This document shows positions 40,733 to 49,686 of a DNA stretch of 64,000 bases, piece by piece. The notes under the pieces were generated by a model. The model was not told the DNA's origin. It did not search any database and saw only the letters and a program-made list of their open reading frames with translations. A program made the translations under genes and the position numbers. Source of the stretch: an uncultured Alphaproteobacteria bacterium (GTDB lineage: Bacteria > Pseudomonadota > Alphaproteobacteria > RF32 > CAG-239); contig CAKQSV010000007.1 in the NCBI GenBank assembly GCA_934273635.1, positions 1-64,000 of the forward strand, written 5' to 3'. How positions within the stretch are numbered: the stretch's first letter is position 1; each line of letters starts with the position of its first letter.

Positions 40733-40766
40733 TAGACAAGTCCCGAAAAATGTGTTATAATTCGGG
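40733..40766 (+). promoter_or_regulatory. Promoter with overlapping dyad upstream of 40788
   Basis: TAGACA (40733-40738), 17-base spacer, TATAAT (40756-40761). CCCGAA (40742-40747) and TTCGGG (40761-40766) form a dyad spanning the -10 box, an operator-like position. Confidence 0.6.
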
Positions 40767-40787
40767 TCTGATTAAAATTATTATATT

Positions 40788-41312
40788 ATGAAAAAGTTAT
40801 TATTATTGATGTTGATATGGGCAGCAGCTGCTTGTACAACAATTTCGGCTCAGAGCAAGTTAGACCGCTTTTTATACCGTGTTGACCGCGCTTGCGCAGA
40901 ATATGACCGTGCTGAAAAAGCCGCTCGTGATGTGAGACGCGCCGTCAGATATAACCCTCGCTCGCAGAGTCCTTACCGCAGGCAGAGTTATCCGTTGAAC
41001 ATTACTGAAGTCTATCGTCGCAATCAGTTGGCTTTGGTGTCTTGTGATAATTGCAAGATTGAGGTTCATGAGTCTTTTGTGAGTGTTTATATTTTGTCGG
41101 CCTCCGGACATTGGAATTGTAACAGCTATTTGCCTCGTGACAGATATGGAACATTTGTTGTGGCAACCGGCGTTCAATGCGGAAACAGAGGTGATGTGAC
41201 GGTTAAAATTATGAACAATCGTGAACGCACCATGATTTGGTTTTGGCAAGGTGATACGTTGATTAAGGGTTACACCGTGCGCGCCTCTTATATGCAGAGT
41301 CACAAGCACTGA
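40788..41312 (+). CDS. Exported protein of unknown function
   Basis: 174 residues with a hydrophobic N-terminus (MKKLLLLMLIWAAAACTTISA) that could be a lipoprotein signal (AAAC, Cys16) or a normal signal peptide cut after ISA. An Arg/Tyr-rich segment follows (CAEYDRAEKAARDVRRAVRYNPRSQSPYRRQ), then a beta-rich domain with paired cysteines (SCDNCKIEV, HWNCNSY, GVQCGNRG). No family recognised. Single-gene unit with own promoter and terminator. Confidence 0.75.
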   Translation: MKKLLLLMLIWAAAACTTISAQSKLDRFLYRVDRACAEYDRAEKAARDVRRAVRYNPRSQSPYRRQSYPLNITEVYRRNQLALVSCDNCKIEVHESFVSVYILSASGHWNCNSYLPRDRYGTFVVATGVQCGNRGDVTVKIMNNRERTMIWFWQGDTLIKGYTVRASYMQSHKH

Positions 41313-41321
41313 GTATTAAAG

Positions 41322-41356
41322 AAAAAAAAGTTTGGAAACAGACTTTCTTTTTTTTT
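41322..41356 (+). terminator. Terminator after the exported orphan
   Basis: AAAGTTT (41327-41333) pairs with AGACTTT (41340-41346) in the middle of an A-run/T-run arrangement, followed by a long T stretch. Confidence 0.75.
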
Positions 41357-41410
41357 ATTTTTTGCTACATTAGAAACAGTTGTTTGTTAAAAAAAAACGG
41401 AATTACGGGT

Positions 41411-43024
41411 ATGAAACTGCAAGAAGTGGATATTAACCGCGCGGAAGGCTTGCGCTTGTGTGAAGAACTGAATATCGGCACGGATATTCTCCCCAAGAAT
41501 CACAAAATCAGTAAAGACGATATTGCCTATTTGAAGACTTTGGGCTGCGGCAGAATTTTTGCCGCCAAGGCAGAAGATGGCGACATTGATTTTGACACAG
41601 CTTTGGGCATGGTTGCCGCCAAAATTTACGGACAGGCTGTCGGGTTTCGCACCGATGAGCGCGGCTTTTGCGAAATCGCCGCCATGCAGGACGGTATTTT
41701 TGAGGTTTTGTCCGAGAGAATCAGCAAATTTAATCGTTTCTCCCGCTATTTTATTCTGAATACTATTGCGCCTTATGAAACGGTCAAACGCGGTGATATT
41801 ATCGCGAGGTTGGAAATTCTCACCCCGATTTTGGCGCAGGAAGATGTTGACGAGCTGCTGTTTGCGCTGTCGGGCAACGATGCCTTGTTAAGCGTGGCGC
41901 AGCCCAAACCGCAAAGCGCCATATTGATTGGCACACGGTTTTACCATAATGAAGATGAGGCTGAAAATATTCGCGAAACTTTAGAAAAATTGCAGGAAGA
42001 ATATCAAGACCTTAATCTGAAATTTATCAGCAAGCAAGAGGCGGCGCACACCCGCGAGGATTTGGCTGATGCGCTGACCGCAACCGCGGCGGATGTGGTT
42101 TTTATTTTACCGGCGGTGCGCAATTATACCGCTAATGACGTGGTGTTTCGCGCCATCAGCGACTTGACCGATGACATTATTTGTTCGCAAGTGCCGTTGC
42201 TTGGCGGTTCTGATTTGGTTATTGCGGTTTGGAAAAATAAAAAGATTATCGCCCTGCCCCGCAACTTTGCTTATTTAGACTCACCGTTGCTCGACAACTT
42301 TATCCGTCCTGCGATTTATAAACCCAAGCTCCGCGCCTGTGAATTTGAACACGCCGGCGTGGCGGTTATGGCTAACGCGGACAAGGTCAAAGATTTGAGC
42401 GGATTTATCGGCGATAATGCCGCCGCGAGCAAAAATTCTGAGCCGATTGCCGCCGTGGTTTTGGCCGCAGGGTTGAGCAAGCGCACCGGCAAAAACAAGT
42501 TGTTGGCAGATAAAGACGGGCAGCCCTTGGCGCTGAAGGCGGTGCAAGCGGCTATTTATTCCAAAGCGTCGCCGGTGTTTGTGGTGACCGGTTATCAGGC
42601 CGAAGAATTGCAAGCCGCGCTTGAAAATTTGGATATTAACGTGGTTTATAACCCCAACTACCGCATGGGCATTAAGACCTCGATTGAAGTCGGCATAAAA
42701 TCAGTGCCCGAATTTTGCAAAGGCGTTCTGTTGGTTCCGGCGGATATGCCGAACTTGACGCCCGCGTTTTTGAACAAAATGATTGCTAAATTTAAAAAAT
42801 CGCAAGAAAAACAGCTGATTGTAGCGGAAAAACACGGCGTTAAGAGCAATCCGGTTTTGTGGAGTAAAGCCTTATATGCCGTCGCTAATCTGGTGGCGGA
42901 AAACGCCGATATGCGCCCCGTGTTTGTGGAACATTCGGATTATACAACTTTGATTAAGGGGACAGACAGCGAACTGCTTGACGTGAACTTTCAGAGCGAT
43001 TTGGACGCCGCGCTTAAGGTCTGA
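41411..43024 (+). CDS. Molybdopterin-binding domain fused to MobA-like nucleotidyltransferase
   Basis: 537 residues in two parts. Residues ~1-340 resemble the MoeA/CinA-type molybdopterin-binding fold (CEELNIGTDILPKNHKISKDDIAYLKTLGCGRIFAAKAE). From PIAAVVLAAGLSKRTGKNKLLADKDGQPLALKAV begins an NTP-transferase domain with LLVPADMPNLTPAFLNKMI, as in MobA/MocA. The fusion is known in alphaproteobacteria and is thought to act in molybdenum-cofactor cytidylylation or guanylylation, but no other cofactor gene or molybdoenzyme is in the window. ATG 41411 is preferred over TTG 41384. The 3' end overlaps the converging J-domain gene by 11 bases. Confidence 0.82.
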   Translation: MKLQEVDINRAEGLRLCEELNIGTDILPKNHKISKDDIAYLKTLGCGRIFAAKAEDGDIDFDTALGMVAAKIYGQAVGFRTDERGFCEIAAMQDGIFEVLSERISKFNRFSRYFILNTIAPYETVKRGDIIARLEILTPILAQEDVDELLFALSGNDALLSVAQPKPQSAILIGTRFYHNEDEAENIRETLEKLQEEYQDLNLKFISKQEAAHTREDLADALTATAADVVFILPAVRNYTANDVVFRAISDLTDDIICSQVPLLGGSDLVIAVWKNKKIIALPRNFAYLDSPLLDNFIRPAIYKPKLRACEFEHAGVAVMANADKVKDLSGFIGDNAAASKNSEPIAAVVLAAGLSKRTGKNKLLADKDGQPLALKAVQAAIYSKASPVFVVTGYQAEELQAALENLDINVVYNPNYRMGIKTSIEVGIKSVPEFCKGVLLVPADMPNLTPAFLNKMIAKFKKSQEKQLIVAEKHGVKSNPVLWSKALYAVANLVAENADMRPVFVEHSDYTTLIKGTDSELLDVNFQSDLDAALKV

Positions 43025-44177
43025 TACCGGTATAGATATGACTCCCGTCAGGGATGGGGTTCCCCTCGCCGCGGCGGATATCGTTATGGAGCACAAAGCC
43101 CATTTCGCCGTTATCAATCATTATTCTCGCCCATTTTTCATCAGGCGTATAACCGGTGAGGCGGACGGTGGTGCGTGCCGGTAGTTGCGCCAAAACATCA
43201 AAATTTTGGTCAGGACCATACATAACCGCCACGGCGTTCTTAAGGTGATAGAGCTGCGATAAATCTTCGGTATCAACCGGAATTGACACGACTTTAGAAA
43301 CCACCACATCATCAACCGTGCGACCGCCGCCGTTAAAGCGGACTTCTTGAAAATAATTTATATCGTTGTTCATCGCCCACAGGGTTTTAAACTCTTCCAT
43401 TGTCACCACACTGCTACTGCCGGCGATTGCCAAATCAAGCGCAAAAAATAACGGCGCAACCAGTTGCACACCACGCAAACCGCCGATTTTCCACTGCGGA
43501 TAAATATAGTCGCGCTGATAGGGAATCTTAGACATAAACTGCTCCACCAACTGTTTTTGATAAGGCGTGGCATAGCGCAAAGCCAAACGCCCGCTGGCGT
43601 GCGCCTCGTCATAGCGTTTTTCTTGATTGTAGGCGAGCATATTATGCGCCAAAAGCGTGAAGTTGCCGCGATAATCCGCAAGCACACCTTGATAATTTTT
43701 GCTTATGGCTTTGATATTAGCCACAATTCCACTCAAACTCCACCAGCCCAACAGCCAATTTTTGATGGAGACAATCAGCGCCAAACGGCGCGCCTCTTTA
43801 TAATCACAAATCTCAGAAATCAGCGTTTCGGTATGTTTGAAAATTTTACCCACCACCTGCGTGAGACGGATATTGCGCAAATCAACCTCATTGTAACCCT
43901 GCCGATTGTTATAAATTTTCAGATTGTTCATATCGGGAAAATGCGCCGTGTCATAAGCCTGAGACAAAATATCATAGCGCAAGCGACTATCTTCATCTTT
44001 GAGCACATTGTGCGCCACCGAAATTTTTTGAAAGCGGTCGACCGCGGTTTCATCGTGATTAGAATCCGGATGCCATTTTTTGGCCAACAGGCGATACTGT
44101 TGTTTGATGGTCTCACTGCCGGCATTGGGTTCAACCTCAAGCGCGGCATAGTAGCCTAATGCGTCTCCGTTCGTCAT
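43014..44177 (-). CDS. J-domain protein with C-terminal SH3-like domain
   Basis: 387 residues. An N-terminal J domain (residues ~8-70) has intact HPD in AKKWHPDSNHDE, so it can probably stimulate an Hsp70. A middle region has one or two hydrophobic helices (LLGWWSLSGIVANI; APLFFALDLAIAG). The C-terminal ~75 residues (VAVMYGPDQNFDVLAQLPARTTVRLTGYTPDEKWARIMI) look like a bacterial SH3 domain, usually a cell-wall or peptide binder. Its ATG overlaps the stop of the FliK-like gene by 4 bases, making it the last gene of the fliF operon. The function is not known; an envelope or flagellar co-chaperone is an inference. Confidence 0.72.
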   Translation of the reverse strand: MTNGDALGYYAALEVEPNAGSETIKQQYRLLAKKWHPDSNHDETAVDRFQKISVAHNVLKDEDSRLRYDILSQAYDTAHFPDMNNLKIYNNRQGYNEVDLRNIRLTQVVGKIFKHTETLISEICDYKEARRLALIVSIKNWLLGWWSLSGIVANIKAISKNYQGVLADYRGNFTLLAHNMLAYNQEKRYDEAHASGRLALRYATPYQKQLVEQFMSKIPYQRDYIYPQWKIGGLRGVQLVAPLFFALDLAIAGSSSVVTMEEFKTLWAMNNDINYFQEVRFNGGGRTVDDVVVSKVVSIPVDTEDLSQLYHLKNAVAVMYGPDQNFDVLAQLPARTTVRLTGYTPDEKWARIMIDNGEMGFVLHNDIRRGEGNPIPDGSHIYTGIRP

Positions 44178-45772
44178 ATGTACAAATCCTGCGAAGTTGG
44201 TTTATGCTGTTTATTATCTTCGCTGATTTTTATGAAATTTTCCTTAAGATTAATCTTTATATTGCCGCTATAACCAACGTTGCTCAGTGTGGTTTTGAAA
44301 ATGCGCATAATGTTGGCGCACAAGTCATCGCCAATGTCTTTTTGAGTGCGGATTATTAAGTCAAAACGGCGGTCTTTGGCAAACGAAAAGCCATCAAACT
44401 GAAACTGCCCCAAACGGCTGAAATCGGTATCGACCACAAAACGGGTGCCGAATTTTTGCCGTTTTTCGGGCGTGTCGTCTTCATCTTCCGGATATTGCTT
44501 GACCGCCAAACGAATTTTATCCAAGCGATTTTCATAATAATAAGGAATCTCCACCACACGCCAACTCGGAGTTTGGCGATTGCTGTTTTGCACCGCGGTT
44601 TGCAGGTCTTCCAACACGGCTTTGCCCTGCGCGCCGCTGTTTTCCAGTTCTCGCGTCAGAGTTTCGCCCAGCCAGTGGCTGACATCGCCCTTAACTGCCG
44701 CCTTGTGAAACAGTGCCATATTTTGCAACATATTATCATCGGCGGATGGTAATTTTGCCAGTAGTTGCTTATATAAACGCGGTTGCTCGGTTTTTAAACT
44801 TTGCACGGTCTGCAAAATTTTATCCAACGGAGAAACAGTGATCTGTCGCGAACGAACACCAACGTCGGTGATTTGCAGTTCAACCACCAGATTTTCAGGG
44901 AGTTGCAGCGGTTGTTCGGGAGCAATCTCGCCCAACAGACCGGTAAAAACCGTTTTATTTTGCGGCGTTTGCACGCTCTGCGCCGTTAGGGTCTGCCCGA
45001 CCAGCTCCGCCAACGAGGTTTGGAGTTGCTGTACCGCTGTCTCAATAATATTTGCGGTTTCGCTCGGCAAAGCGGTTGGCAAACGCGCGGCGGTTTGGCT
45101 GACAACCTCTGCCACTTTTGCCTGCAACGTGACGGTTGTGGCGGTCGGCTGAGACTGTGCGGTTGCGGTTACGGGCGTTGTGGTCGGCGACTGCGGTAAA
45201 TTCGGCAGAGATTTGACTTCCGTTTGCACCTCTACCCGAGCAAGCGCGCTTTGCAATGCGGTTTGCAAATTTGCGGGCAACGGCTGACGGGCAATATAAG
45301 GTTCGACCACCTGCGCCACGCTGACTTTGGGTAGTGTGATTTGCGACACATCGCTGGAAGAGCGAATAATCAGCGGCTGAATACTTGACATTGTCGGTTG
45401 TGACATGGCTTGGTTTTGCCGTGCTTGCACAAACTGCTTGGGCGGCAGATTATCAAGGCTTGTCAGTTGCAATTTCACCTCGCCGTTTTGCTGACCTAAG
45501 ACCTTGGCTTCTATCGTCTGCGGGCGGGCATTTTGCAACGCCTGATGCTCAATTTTTAAGCTTTGCAACGGGAGCAAGACGGTTTTGCCCTCGCTGTCGG
45601 TCACGTTTAACAGATTGTCGTTCAAACTCAGGCTGAGCGACTGTCCGTTTTTGAGCGTGACACCCTGCTCTAAAAAATCGTTCAGGCTTAAGGTTGCTTT
45701 TAGCGTCTGCTCACCTTGGGGGCTGAGGTTAAGGTTGTTCATAACCGTGTTGAGCAGACTTTCCATATCCAT
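44174..45772 (-). CDS. FliK-like flagellar hook-length control protein candidate
   Basis: 532 residues in the FliK pattern: long, Gln/Thr/Ala-rich, low-complexity N-terminal and central part (many QSQPTATT-like stretches), then a compact C-terminal domain from about residue 400 (WRVVEIPYYYENRLDKIRLAV ... TRFVVDTDFSRLGQFQFDGFSFAKDRRFDLIIRT ... GYSGNIKINL) reminiscent of the Flg_hook fold, where a small-to-large beta domain sits near the end. A clearer FliK is at 57954, so this is a second, divergent member. AGAGG precedes the ATG; flhG ends 3 bases upstream. Confidence 0.55.
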   Translation of the reverse strand: MDMESLLNTVMNNLNLSPQGEQTLKATLSLNDFLEQGVTLKNGQSLSLSLNDNLLNVTDSEGKTVLLPLQSLKIEHQALQNARPQTIEAKVLGQQNGEVKLQLTSLDNLPPKQFVQARQNQAMSQPTMSSIQPLIIRSSSDVSQITLPKVSVAQVVEPYIARQPLPANLQTALQSALARVEVQTEVKSLPNLPQSPTTTPVTATAQSQPTATTVTLQAKVAEVVSQTAARLPTALPSETANIIETAVQQLQTSLAELVGQTLTAQSVQTPQNKTVFTGLLGEIAPEQPLQLPENLVVELQITDVGVRSRQITVSPLDKILQTVQSLKTEQPRLYKQLLAKLPSADDNMLQNMALFHKAAVKGDVSHWLGETLTRELENSGAQGKAVLEDLQTAVQNSNRQTPSWRVVEIPYYYENRLDKIRLAVKQYPEDEDDTPEKRQKFGTRFVVDTDFSRLGQFQFDGFSFAKDRRFDLIIRTQKDIGDDLCANIMRIFKTTLSNVGYSGNIKINLKENFIKISEDNKQHKPTSQDLYI

Positions 45773-45775
45773 ATT

Positions 45776-46585
45776 TTATGCCTCTGAAATTAATTTACGG
45801 GCAATAGCAATCACATCTTCCGCCGCCTCGGAAGTCGGGTAGCGACTAATAAGCGGCATTTGACTGCGGATGGCGTCACGCACACGGGTATCGCGGCGCA
45901 CCACCCCCAACAGCGGCGGTGAAATCTTTAAAAAATTGCGGCAGGCTTTGAGCATTGTCTCATAAGTGCGTTCGCCCTCGCGCACCGAGTTTGCCTGATT
46001 AACCACAATGTTCAGCCGGCATTTGGGATACTGCATTGACATAATCTTAATAAAGGCGTAGGCATCAGTCAGCGAAGTGGGCTCGTCGGTGCAAACCACG
46101 ATAATTTCAGACGCAAGACTGGATAAAATGCGCACGGATTTTTCCACACCAGCGCCCATATCCAAAATCACCTTGTTGTACGCGTTTGCTAGCAATGACA
46201 AGTCTTCTCCCAAAATTTGCAGGCGTCCAATCGGCATCGACGCCAAACCGGCCGAGCCGGAGCGACCGGCGATAATATCAAAATGGGTTTTATCACAATG
46301 CGTTACAACCTGATTTAAGGTTTTAGTCTCGGCAATCACACTGCCCAAGTCGTCTTTGACCATTAATCCCAGTTGGATGTCCACATTTGCCAGTCCTAAA
46401 TCACCGTCAAACAACAAGGTCTTTTGTTTGAACCCGCTTAAGGCATGCGCCAACGTGATTGAAAACCACGTTTTGCCCACGCCGCCCTTGCCCGAGGCCA
46501 CGGCTATCATATTTTTGCCTTTGCGGCTGCTGTTGACGGGTTTTCCGCGCGGGACAATTTTTAACTCTTCTGCTGTGTCTTCCAT
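45776..46585 (-). CDS. flhG: FlhG/FleN-type MinD-like ATPase
   Basis: 269-residue MinD-family ATPase that, with FlhF, sets flagellar number and position. Deviant Walker A ASGKGGVGKTW, DGDLGLANVDIQLGL and the C-terminal RRDTRVRDAIRSQMPLISRYPTSEA match. The basic N-terminus precedes the ATPase core. It directly follows flhF, the usual pairing. Confidence 0.92.
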   Translation of the reverse strand: MEDTAEELKIVPRGKPVNSSRKGKNMIAVASGKGGVGKTWFSITLAHALSGFKQKTLLFDGDLGLANVDIQLGLMVKDDLGSVIAETKTLNQVVTHCDKTHFDIIAGRSGSAGLASMPIGRLQILGEDLSLLANAYNKVILDMGAGVEKSVRILSSLASEIIVVCTDEPTSLTDAYAFIKIMSMQYPKCRLNIVVNQANSVREGERTYETMLKACRNFLKISPPLLGVVRRDTRVRDAIRSQMPLISRYPTSEAAEDVIAIARKLISEA

Positions 46586-46600
46586 TGTTGTTACCTTTCG

Positions 46601-47557
46601 TTAATCCGTCAAAATCAGGCGCGCCAACGACGCCGGTGTAATTTCTGCCAAGCCCTTGGCTATGTTGGAGCTGACACTGCCGGCGCAAAAGCCCAAGCGA
46701 TTGCAATACGCGCCGGAAATAATCGCCCCGATACGGCGGGTCATATCCAAACGGGTGGGCAAAATCAGGCGGGCACCGAGACGGCAAAAAATTTCGGCGG
46801 TTTCAACCGTTTCAAAGGTATTGCGTCCGGCGTCCTGCACCAAAATTTTATCGGCTTTCAACGTATCTATCAAATCGGCTATATTATTGACTTCGGCTTC
46901 CACATAAGGGTTTATCCCTGGGGTATCTATTAACAACATCTGATATTTTTCAGCTCCGGCACGGGTGCAGTCAAACAGTTCTCTCGCGCTTTTGCAAAAA
47001 TAAAAATCCGTATGCAGAATTTTGGCAAAAGCCTCAAGTTGACTATTAGCACCGGCGCGGACATTATCCGTGCTGATAATGCAGGCGGAAATGTTTTTGA
47101 TTTTTGCCTGCGTGGCAATTTTGGCAATCACCGTCGACTTGCCGCACCCCGGCGCGCCCATAAAAATTTTGCTCGGCATACCGTTGTCAAACAGCGATTC
47201 AAACTGATACATTTGTTGAAAAGTTTGCGCCAAAAGTTTTTGATTGTCAGCAATGCCGGTTTTAAGATTATTTTGACGAGAAAGCGCTAAAATCTGCCCC
47301 GAAATATCGGCTAAAACATCGTGATATTCCAGACTCTCGCGGATTTGCACATCATCATAAATTTGCAATCCGGGGGCGACCTCCAAGTTATCATTTGCGT
47401 CAAAGTCTATATTTTGCGGCGCTTCAATCGCCGCGGTCACCTGCACACCGCCGGCAACCGTCTCGGTCGAGATGATGACGGCGTCATCTCCGAGTTCGGC
47501 ACGAATCATCGCCATAGCCTGCGTGGTGTTGGGAGCGGTAAAATGTTTGATTTTCAT
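46601..47557 (-). CDS. flhF: FlhF SRP-type GTPase
   Basis: 318-residue GTPase that places flagella. The N-terminus (MKIKHFTAPNTTQAMAMIRAELGDDAVIIST) is diagnostic and the P-loop is GAPGCGKST. Two motifs deviate: the SRP-GTPase DTAGR is DTPGI and TKLD is TRLD. Short compared with ~400-residue relatives because the middle B domain is reduced. Between flhA and flhG. Confidence 0.93.
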   Translation of the reverse strand: MKIKHFTAPNTTQAMAMIRAELGDDAVIISTETVAGGVQVTAAIEAPQNIDFDANDNLEVAPGLQIYDDVQIRESLEYHDVLADISGQILALSRQNNLKTGIADNQKLLAQTFQQMYQFESLFDNGMPSKIFMGAPGCGKSTVIAKIATQAKIKNISACIISTDNVRAGANSQLEAFAKILHTDFYFCKSARELFDCTRAGAEKYQMLLIDTPGINPYVEAEVNNIADLIDTLKADKILVQDAGRNTFETVETAEIFCRLGARLILPTRLDMTRRIGAIISGAYCNRLGFCAGSVSSNIAKGLAEITPASLARLILTD

Positions 47558-47566
47558 TTGCTACTC

Positions 47567-49681
47567 CTAAATTTGGGCAATGGTCTTAATTTTGGCCTTG
47601 GGGTGAATTTCATTTTGTGACATAACCACCGTCATGGGGCGGAAACGCTCAATAATCGAGCGCACAAACGGACGAATATTCGGACTGGTCAACAGCACAC
47701 CGGACTGTCCTTTCATTGCCAGATCATCCATCACGGTTCTGACCTTGGCAATAAAGCTTTGCAGTGCCGTCGGCGCCATCGCCAGTTGGCGGTCATCGCC
47801 TTCTCCGACTATCGCCTCGGCAAACGCGTGTTCCCACTCCGGCGACAGGGTTATCAGCGGAATAATGCCAAGCTCGTTCGCATTAACATTTGACAGCTGA
47901 CGAGCCAAACGCGCGCGCACATGCTCGGTTATCAACATCAGGCTACGGGTTGAAGACACCGCCTCGGAAATGCCCTCCAAAATGGTGGGTAAATCGCGGA
48001 TAGAAACACGCTCTTGCAGCAAATTTTGCAAAATGCGTTGCAACGCGCCAAGGCTGATTTTGTTGGGAATAAGCTCTTTGACGAGTTTTTGGTGCTCTTT
48101 ATCCATTTCATCAAGCAGTTTTTGGGTCTCGGCATAAGACAGCAACTCGGGCATATTATCCTTTACCAACTCCGTAATATGGGTGGTGATGACCGTGGCG
48201 GGATCTACCACCGTATAACCGCGGAACATCGCCTCCTCACGATAGGACTGGTCAACCCACATAGCTTTCAGCCCGAACGTCGGCTCAATGGTGTTTTCTC
48301 CAGGGAGGGTTATCGGGTCGCCGCGCGGATCCATAACCAACAGTTGCGACGGGCGAATCTCGCCTTTGCCGGAGCGAACCTCTTTGATATAAATATTATA
48401 CTCGTTCGCCTCAAGCTGCATATTATCCTGAATACGAATCGAAGGCATAACAAAACCGAGTTCCGCCGCCAACGCACGGCGCAGAGCTTTGATTTGGTCG
48501 GTGAGTTTTTTGTTGCTCTCTTCATTAATCATCGGCAGCAAGCCATAGCCGATTTCAAGCCGGATAAGGTCGATATGCAACACACTGGAAATCGGCTCTT
48601 CCGCCTTGGCAACAGCGCCGGCTTTTTGCTCTTTTTCCATAACCGCCTGTTCCTGCTGTTTGGCGATTTTGTGTTGTTTGTTCAAATAATAAGCGGTCGC
48701 CGCCGTCAACGCCGAGAGCAAAAAGAACGGGATTGCCGGTGTTCCGGGGAGGATGCCCAACGCCGCCGCCATAGCCGAGCTCATACCCAACGCTTTAGGA
48801 TAGTTGCCGATTTGGGTGAACAGCACTTTGTCGGCCGAGGCCGTCATACCGGCTTTGGATACCAAAATACCGGCGGCAACAGAAATAATCAGCGCCGGCA
48901 CTTGAGACACCAGACCATCACCGACGGTCAATCGGGTATAAGTTTCTCCGGCGGCAGAAAAACTCATGTGGTTTTGCACCATACCGATAATAATACCCGC
49001 CACAATGTTGATAAACGTAATAATCAAGCCGGCAATGGCGTCTCCACGCACAAATTTGGACGCACCGTCCATTGCGCCGTAGAACGAGCTCTCTTTGGCC
49101 AATTCTTCGCGACGAGCGCGGGCTTGATCCTCATTAATCAAACCGGAAGACAAGTCGGCATCAATCGCCATTTGCTTGCCGGGCATGGCGTCCAAGGCAA
49201 AACGAGCGGCGACTTCGGCAATACGCCCCGAACCTTTGGTGATGACTACGAAGTTGACAATGACCAAAATGGCAAACACAATCACACCGATGACAAAGCT
49301 ATTGCCCATAATAAAGCCGCCAAACGCCGCGATAACCTCACCAGCGGCATTAGCCCCAAGATAGCCCTTGGAGAGAATTAAACGCGTGGAGGCCAGATTT
49401 AGCGATAGTCGATACAGCGTGGCTATCAGCAAAACCAAGGGGAACGCGCTGAACTCTATCGGTTTTTCAATGAATATGGCGGTCATCAAAATCAGGCACG
49501 ACATGGTAATTGACAGCGCCAAAGACACGTCAAGCAGCCACGAGGGCATGGGCATAATCAAAATGACCAGAATCAGGATAATGCCGACCGCAAACAGCAA
49601 ATCGCCGCGTTTGGCGGCGTTGAGCAGCATGTCTTTAAATGACGAGCCTCCTGACGAGGTGATGTTGTTTTTATCTGCCAT
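47567..49681 (-). CDS. flhA: Flagellar export protein FlhA
   Basis: 704-residue export-gate protein with about eight N-terminal membrane helices and a cytoplasmic substrate- and chaperone-docking domain. The FHIPEP-type signature region lies around SLNLASTRLILSKGYLGANAAGEVIAAFGGF and GSGRIAEVAARFALDAMPGKQMAIDADLSSG. Length and topology are typical. It lies after flbD by 5 bases, as in Caulobacter. Confidence 0.97.
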   Translation of the reverse strand: MADKNNITSSGGSSFKDMLLNAAKRGDLLFAVGIILILVILIMPMPSWLLDVSLALSITMSCLILMTAIFIEKPIEFSAFPLVLLIATLYRLSLNLASTRLILSKGYLGANAAGEVIAAFGGFIMGNSFVIGVIVFAILVIVNFVVITKGSGRIAEVAARFALDAMPGKQMAIDADLSSGLINEDQARARREELAKESSFYGAMDGASKFVRGDAIAGLIITFINIVAGIIIGMVQNHMSFSAAGETYTRLTVGDGLVSQVPALIISVAAGILVSKAGMTASADKVLFTQIGNYPKALGMSSAMAAALGILPGTPAIPFFLLSALTAATAYYLNKQHKIAKQQEQAVMEKEQKAGAVAKAEEPISSVLHIDLIRLEIGYGLLPMINEESNKKLTDQIKALRRALAAELGFVMPSIRIQDNMQLEANEYNIYIKEVRSGKGEIRPSQLLVMDPRGDPITLPGENTIEPTFGLKAMWVDQSYREEAMFRGYTVVDPATVITTHITELVKDNMPELLSYAETQKLLDEMDKEHQKLVKELIPNKISLGALQRILQNLLQERVSIRDLPTILEGISEAVSSTRSLMLITEHVRARLARQLSNVNANELGIIPLITLSPEWEHAFAEAIVGEGDDRQLAMAPTALQSFIAKVRTVMDDLAMKGQSGVLLTSPNIRPFVRSIIERFRPMTVVMSQNEIHPKAKIKTIAQI

Positions 49682-49686
49682 CTTCC

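Noticed and set aside
48014..49381. 455-codon open frame on the plus strand opposite flhA
   Set aside because: It lies wholly antisense to a clear flhA, has His/Arg/Asn-rich composition typical of a complementary frame, and no ribosome site.
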